A stretch of 6,791 nt of DNA. Source: Acidobacteriota bacterium (GTDB lineage Bacteria; Acidobacteriota; Thermoanaerobaculia; Multivoradales; JAHZIX01). The notes under the pieces were generated by a model. The model ran no database searches and was not told the DNA's origin. It saw nothing but the letters and a program-made list of their open reading frames with translations. The position numbers and the translations under genes are program-made. Every line of letters begins with the position of its first letter. Within the stretch, counting starts at the first letter, position 1. Positions 5,860 to 6,791 of this stretch are shown in pieces. Location of the stretch: the NCBI GenBank assembly GCA_020439725.1, contig JAGQSE010000741.1, forward strand, positions 1 through 6,791, in the 5' to 3' direction.

Positions 5860-5881
5860 TGGGGGACCCAAGTGTCGGAAG
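5851..5881. repeat. perfect 9-bp inverted repeat containing repeat copy 3 (hairpin B)
   Basis: CTTCCGACA (5851-5859) and TGTCGGAAG (5873-5881) are exact reverse complements around a 13-nt loop. Bases 5857-5879 are the third copy of the intergenic repeat. Because 5851-5859 is also an arm of hairpin A, the two hairpins exclude each other. It ends 11 bp before the stop of the PIN toxin gene. Confidence 0.8.
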
Positions 5882-5892
5882 CGCGCCGAGGC

Positions 5893-6318
5893 TCAGCCAC
5901 CGTCCTTGACGACCTGGGCGGCGGCAGCGTTTAGACGCGCGTCAAACGCTGAGAACTCCACGCGCTCGTCCTCTGACTGTTCGAGGATCTCCAGGAAGCT
6001 GGCCAGGTGGAGGGCGTCGAATCCACGCAGGGCATAGTCTTCGGCGAGGTCGCCGGCGCGACGGCAGAGTCGTTGGACCATACGGACTTTCAGGAAGGAG
6101 TCCCAGTCTCCGAGGAAGGCCTTGCGAACGGAATCCAGCTCCTGAGCCGAGAGAACCTCCTCGCGGGCCAGACGGGCGAAGGCACTCCTGGCCTCGGGCA
6201 GGGCCACCATCGAGGTGCTGACCACATCGGCCCTATCCACCAGCGCGCAAACATCCGAAGAGCCGATCTCGTCCACGTAGAGCTTGACCAGGCTGCTGGT
6301 GTCCAGGTAGAGAATCAC
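5893..6318 (-). CDS. vapC: VapC-like PIN-domain ribonuclease toxin
   Basis: A 141-residue PIN-domain protein, the typical VapC length, predicted to be a Mg2+-dependent endoribonuclease that cleaves RNA when its antitoxin is lost. The acidic centre is complete: D6 in MILYLDTSSLVKLY, E42 in ALPEARSAF, D101 in LRGFDALHLAS and D126 in EFSAFDARLN, so it should be catalytically competent. The start is GTG at 6318. This GTG overlaps the antitoxin TGA (GTGA, 6315-6318), so the toxin is most likely translated by coupling. It has no separate promoter. The target RNA cannot be deduced. The stop lies directly beside the repeat cluster, with no terminator in the 11 bp between them. Confidence 0.9.
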   Translation of the reverse strand: MILYLDTSSLVKLYVDEIGSSDVCALVDRADVVSTSMVALPEARSAFARLAREEVLSAQELDSVRKAFLGDWDSFLKVRMVQRLCRRAGDLAEDYALRGFDALHLASFLEILEQSEDERVEFSAFDARLNAAAAQVVKDGG

Positions 6319-6584
6319 CGCCGATCCTCGATGACCGCCTCTTCGGCTCGCCGACCGGGAATCCGGGGGCGGGACTCGAGACCCCTTGGTTTACTCCCGC
6401 TCCACTCGCAGAGACCGCTGCTGACGAGGCTCCATGCCGCCTCGTCAGCCCCCTCCGCCCTGAGCCCGACGAGCGCGGCCACCGGCCGCCCCCGGTCGGT
6501 GATCACGACCTGCTCACCGGCCCGAGCCCGGCGAAGATACTCGCTCAAGCGGTCCTTCATCTCGCGGACCCCGACATGGGTCAT
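6315..6584 (-). CDS. Phd/YefM-type (VapB-like) antitoxin
   Basis: An 89-residue antitoxin for the PIN toxin that follows it. Residues 1-39 (MTHVGVREMKDRLSEYLRRA, then EQVVITDRGRPVAALV) are a textbook Phd/YefM DNA-binding and dimerisation domain. The C-terminal part (SLVSSGLCEWSGSKPRG, then AVIEDRR at the end) is the flexible toxin-binding tail. A strong Shine-Dalgarno, AGGAGG on the minus strand (complement of 6591-6596), lies 6 nt before the ATG at 6584, against a coupled GTG for the toxin, so more antitoxin than toxin should be made. Such antitoxins usually repress their own operon, and a palindrome lies just upstream. Confidence 0.88.
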   Translation of the reverse strand: MTHVGVREMKDRLSEYLRRARAGEQVVITDRGRPVAALVGLRAEGADEAAWSLVSSGLCEWSGSKPRGLESRPRIPGRRAEEAVIEDRR

Positions 6585-6599
6585 GACAGTCCTCCTCTC

Positions 6600-6637
6600 G
6601 TGGCCTCAAGGCTACCACTGGTGGCCACATTGCCCAA
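6600..6637 (-). promoter_or_regulatory. candidate promoter and operator of the antitoxin/PIN toxin operon
   Basis: On the minus strand, TTGGGC (6637-6632) and TAGCCT (6614-6609) are exactly 17 bp apart; each matches consensus at only 3 of 6 positions. The interval contains a 17-bp imperfect palindrome centred on 6618 (GGCTACCACTGGTGGCC, 6610-6626), an exact palindrome GTGGCCAC (6621-6628), and outer arms GTGGCC/GGCCAC (6600-6605 and 6623-6628). Symmetry overlapping the promoter is what an autorepressing Phd-type antitoxin would need. The promoter call is weak; the symmetry is seen directly. Confidence 0.35.
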
Positions 6638-6650
6638 GAAGACATCGAAG

Positions 6651-6671
6651 GGGCACCCAAGTGTCGACGGA
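6651..6671 (+). repeat. diverged repeat copy 4
   Basis: ACCCAAGTGTCG (6655-6666) is identical over 12 bp to the core of the three copies at 5741-5881, in the same orientation, and is preceded by a G-run as in those copies. It lies on the other side of the VapBC-like module. Confidence 0.6.
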
Positions 6672-6686
6672 CCTGAGAACACGAGG

Positions 6687-6701
6687 AACCCAACTGTTGG
6701 A
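6687..6701 (+). repeat. degenerate repeat copy 5
   Basis: AACCCAACTGTTGGA matches the core GACCCAAGTGTCGGA at 12 of 15 positions in the same orientation, 20 bp after copy 4. The inner CCAACTGTTGG is nearly palindromic. It could be a chance resemblance, but its closeness to copy 4 argues for a decayed copy. Confidence 0.4.
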
Positions 6702-6715
6702 GGGCCCCTCAGACC

Positions 6716-6762
6716 AAGAAAAAGCCCGAGGGATGAAGGCCACGCCTCCATCGCCTCGGGCT
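6716..6762 (-). terminator. intrinsic terminator reading leftward
   Basis: On the minus strand, AGCCCGAGG (6762-6754) pairs with CCTCGGGCT (6731-6723). Inside it GATGGAGGC (6752-6744) pairs with GCCTTCATC (6740-6732) with one mismatch, around a 3-nt loop and one bulged base. The stem is followed on that strand by TTTTTCTT (6723-6716). This GC-rich stem plus U-tract is a good Rho-independent terminator for a minus-strand gene lying to the right. Confidence 0.75.
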
Positions 6763-6791
6763 CAAGTGTCCGCCAGGCTGAGGTCAGCCGG
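6762..6791 (-). CDS. possible 3' end of a minus-strand gene entering from the right (partial)
   Basis: Minus-strand codons from 6791 read PADLSLADT and then TGA at 6764-6762, and the terminator stem begins at that stop. The stop-then-terminator arrangement makes a gene end likely, but nine residues cannot show what the protein is. Confidence 0.35.
   Translation of the reverse strand, partial: PADLSLADT

Noticed and set aside
5741..5881. CRISPR array
   Set aside because: Only three copies, with unequal spacings (34 and 82 bp between starts), spacer-like intervals of 11 and 57 bp, and no cas genes nearby.
5791..5881. Integron attC site beside a toxin-antitoxin cassette
   Set aside because: The stem-loop and the adjacent cassette-like operon suggested it, but I find no GTTRRRY/RYYYAAC core pair at the arm ends and no integrase gene.
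5791..5881. Intrinsic terminator for the glycosyltransferase gene
   Set aside because: The stems are good but neither strand has a T-run after the hairpins, so a simple Rho-independent terminator is not supported.
6581..6751. Minus-strand ORF of 56 codons (ATG at 6751) whose TGA overlaps the antitoxin ATG
   Set aside because: The overlap looked like coupling, but the ORF begins inside the terminator stem, crosses the repeat copies, the predicted promoter and the antitoxin's Shine-Dalgarno, and its translation shows no domain-like pattern.

Overview
This is a GC-rich bacterial chromosomal segment with tightly packed genes, short gaps and NTG starts. No ribosomal or phylogenetic marker gene is present. 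The composition and the gene types (a PutP-like symporter with an unusual ion-site signature, a RES/Xre toxin pair, a GT39-type membrane protein, a VapBC-type pair) would fit a soil or environmental lineage such as Acidobacteriota or Myxococcota. That placement is a weak inference.

Layout, left to right. (1) Positions 1-99 hold the likely 3' end of a plus-strand gene, convergent with a minus-strand alpha/beta hydrolase (115-972). (2) After a divergent gap, a very short plus-strand ORF (1119-1217) encodes a 32-residue hydrophobic peptide. Its stop overlaps the start of a sodium:solute symporter (SSS) family transporter (1214-2698) in an ATGA junction, and a TAGAAT box lies 7 nt before its start, as in leaderless genes. 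(3) A minus-strand cupin-fold protein (2726-3088) converges on the transporter and lacks the usual cupin metal-binding histidines. (4) A strong sigma70-like promoter (TTGACG-N18-TATCAT) drives an Xre/MbcA/ParS-type antitoxin (3255-3593) and a RES-domain toxin (3597-4121), a type II toxin-antitoxin module. (5) A large GT39-like membrane glycosyltransferase follows on the same strand (4174-5715). (6) The 177-bp gap 5716-5892 is filled by three near-identical copies of a repeat with core GGACCCAAGTGTCGGA, plus nested inverted repeats that can form alternative hairpins. (7) A minus-strand Phd/VapB-like antitoxin and PIN-domain VapC-like toxin operon (6584 down to 5893) comes next, joined by a 4-bp GTGA overlap. 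(8) Further degenerate copies of the repeat lie beyond the antitoxin promoter. The right edge carries a minus-strand intrinsic terminator, probably for a gene entering from beyond the window.

The genes do not form one pathway. The most coherent picture is a housekeeping/transport left half and an accessory right half, where a membrane glycosyltransferase sits between two different toxin-antitoxin modules and the second module is bracketed by copies of a dispersed repeat. I see no transposase, integrase, tRNA, rRNA or CRISPR array. The items most worth following up are the tiny membrane peptide coupled to the symporter, the replaced sodium-site residues of that symporter, and the repeat/hairpin element around the VapBC-like module.
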